From positions 11,533,405-11,597,404 of the forward strand of contig NC_092216.1 in NCBI RefSeq assembly GCF_030445035.2: a DNA stretch of 64,000 nucleotides, written 5' to 3'. The notes beneath the pieces are model-generated. The model made no database searches. It saw nothing but the letters and a program-made list of their open reading frames with translations, and was not told where the DNA came from. The number at the start of each line of letters is the position of its first letter. The stretch's first letter is position 1. The translations under genes were made by a program, and so were the position numbers. Shown here in pieces: positions 63,152-64,000 of the stretch. This DNA is from Dasypus novemcinctus. Taxonomy: Eukaryota; Chordata; Mammalia; Cingulata; Dasypodidae.

Positions 63152-64000
63152 GACTGGGGGTGGGGCAAGATGGTGGCTGAGTGACTGCACCTGATAATCT
63201 CTCTGCAAAGAAGTGGCTGGGCAGTGTTGGAAATTCTTTGGGACCAGGCTGTTTCAGGATTTTGCAGGGCAGATGTCTGGACATCAATTTGGTGGGAAGG
63301 TAACAGAGAAAATTCATGTATAAGATAAAATTGAGGCTCTATTACATGGAGGTGGGGGCTGCCCATGGGGTACTCCATCCTGCAGTGGGCAGAGACATGG
63401 CACCAGTGCTGTGCCAGGTGATTCCTGGAGGCTCTGTGGTACTGGGGAATTCATAAGCCTTGAGTGGGCTACTGGGGGGCTAAAAAGGTAGGAGGCCTTC
63501 AGAGACTGATTTGGGGAGACAGACGGGACTTTTATTGTGAGGCGGGGAATTTTTTATTGCAGACACATATAATAGTGCTTCTGGCTAGAGCCCCGCCCCC
63601 CAAGGCCAGCTGCCGCTCTGCAGCAACCTTAAATTGCTCACAATAAAGGGACATCACCAGGAGGCTGTTTCAGGGACTGGCAGGGTGGGAGACATCTGGA
63701 AGCCGATAGGGGAATATTTTGCACAGCATGGGAATTTGGGTTTCAGACACTGATATCAGCATTTCCGGCTGGAGCCCCACCCCCTGGGCCTGGTTACTGA
63801 TCTGCAGCGTCATTAAATTGGCTGCAGTGTAGAGGCGCCCCCAGGTGGCCGTTTCGGGGGCTTAGAGGGCGGGAGGTGTCCTGAAGTTGAATTGGTGATA
63901 CAGCCACAGAAGAGACCCAAATGAGAGGGTGAATTGCGAGGTTCTGACATATAGGTCAGAGTTTGTGCATGTGACCTCCCCCATAGGGCTGCAGGGATCC
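63152..64000 (+). mobile_element. L1 5' end with tandem monomers, cut by the window edge
   Basis: Begins GGGGTGGGGCAAGATGGTGGCTGA-like text, the usual L1 5' edge, and continues as GC-rich sequence in imperfect tandem units of about 183 bases. Matching points GGCTGTTTCAGG (63663) and GGCCGTTTCGGG (63846), and a weaker one near 63480, set the period. An earlier GGCTGTTTCAGG at 63248 suggests a first, longer unit. ORF1 and the rest lie beyond the window. Confidence 0.65.

Overview
The window is mammalian nuclear DNA, most likely from a xenarthran and probably an armadillo (Dasypus or a relative). The main evidence is several copies of a tRNA-derived SINE with tRNA-like A and B boxes and an A-rich tail, matching the armadillo DAS-SINE type as I know it, plus L1 elements with very long 3' ends. 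Ancient eutherian repeats (MIR, MER5A, Tigger1) are present as well. More than half of the window is transposon-derived.

I see one real host gene: thymosin beta-4 on the minus strand (about 31060 down to 29107). Its three exons can be placed base by base at the splice sites. They encode an intact 44-codon protein under a CpG-island promoter with a TATA-like box and a palindromic CRE. The protein matches the X-linked TMSB4X form, and the L1/ERV-rich surroundings would fit an X-chromosome location.

Layout. 1-2045: old antisense L1 pieces with a SINE. 2046-9325: near full-length antisense L1, dead, with a SINE in the 5' part of ORF1. 9918-19435: near full-length sense L1 (copy A) of about 9.5 kb, including a roughly 2.9-kb 3'UTR. 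19440-19690: inverted L1 3'UTR piece. 20116-20488: well-preserved DAS-like SINE. 22030-22229: tRNA-SINE dimer. 23130-25222: another L1 3'UTR. 26545-26965: possible solo LTR. 29107-31130: TMSB4X. 31130-34700: upstream sequence with MIR and LTR-like traces. 34730-36200: ERV-L pol fragment. 36205-37065: L1 pieces and a SINE. 37561-37732: palindromic MITE-like element. 38265-38890: antisense L1 3'UTR. 40208-42850: sense L1 3'UTR. 43660-45560: ancient repeats. 46318-62450: a three-level nest, in which an L1 (copy C) is split by a 5'-truncated L1, itself split by a complete antisense ERV-L provirus (48844-55374) with two LTRs and remnants of gag, protease, RT, RNase H, integrase and dUTPase. 62618-63150: 5' end of a Tigger1 DNA transposon. 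63152-64000: 5' end of another L1 with tandem promoter-like monomers, running off the window.

No transposon ORF is intact, so TMSB4X is the only feature for which I infer a cellular product. The points most worth following up are the target-site duplications that date the nested insertions, the loss of one Asp codon at the RT catalytic motif in two L1 copies, and the minisatellite-like expansion inside one SINE.
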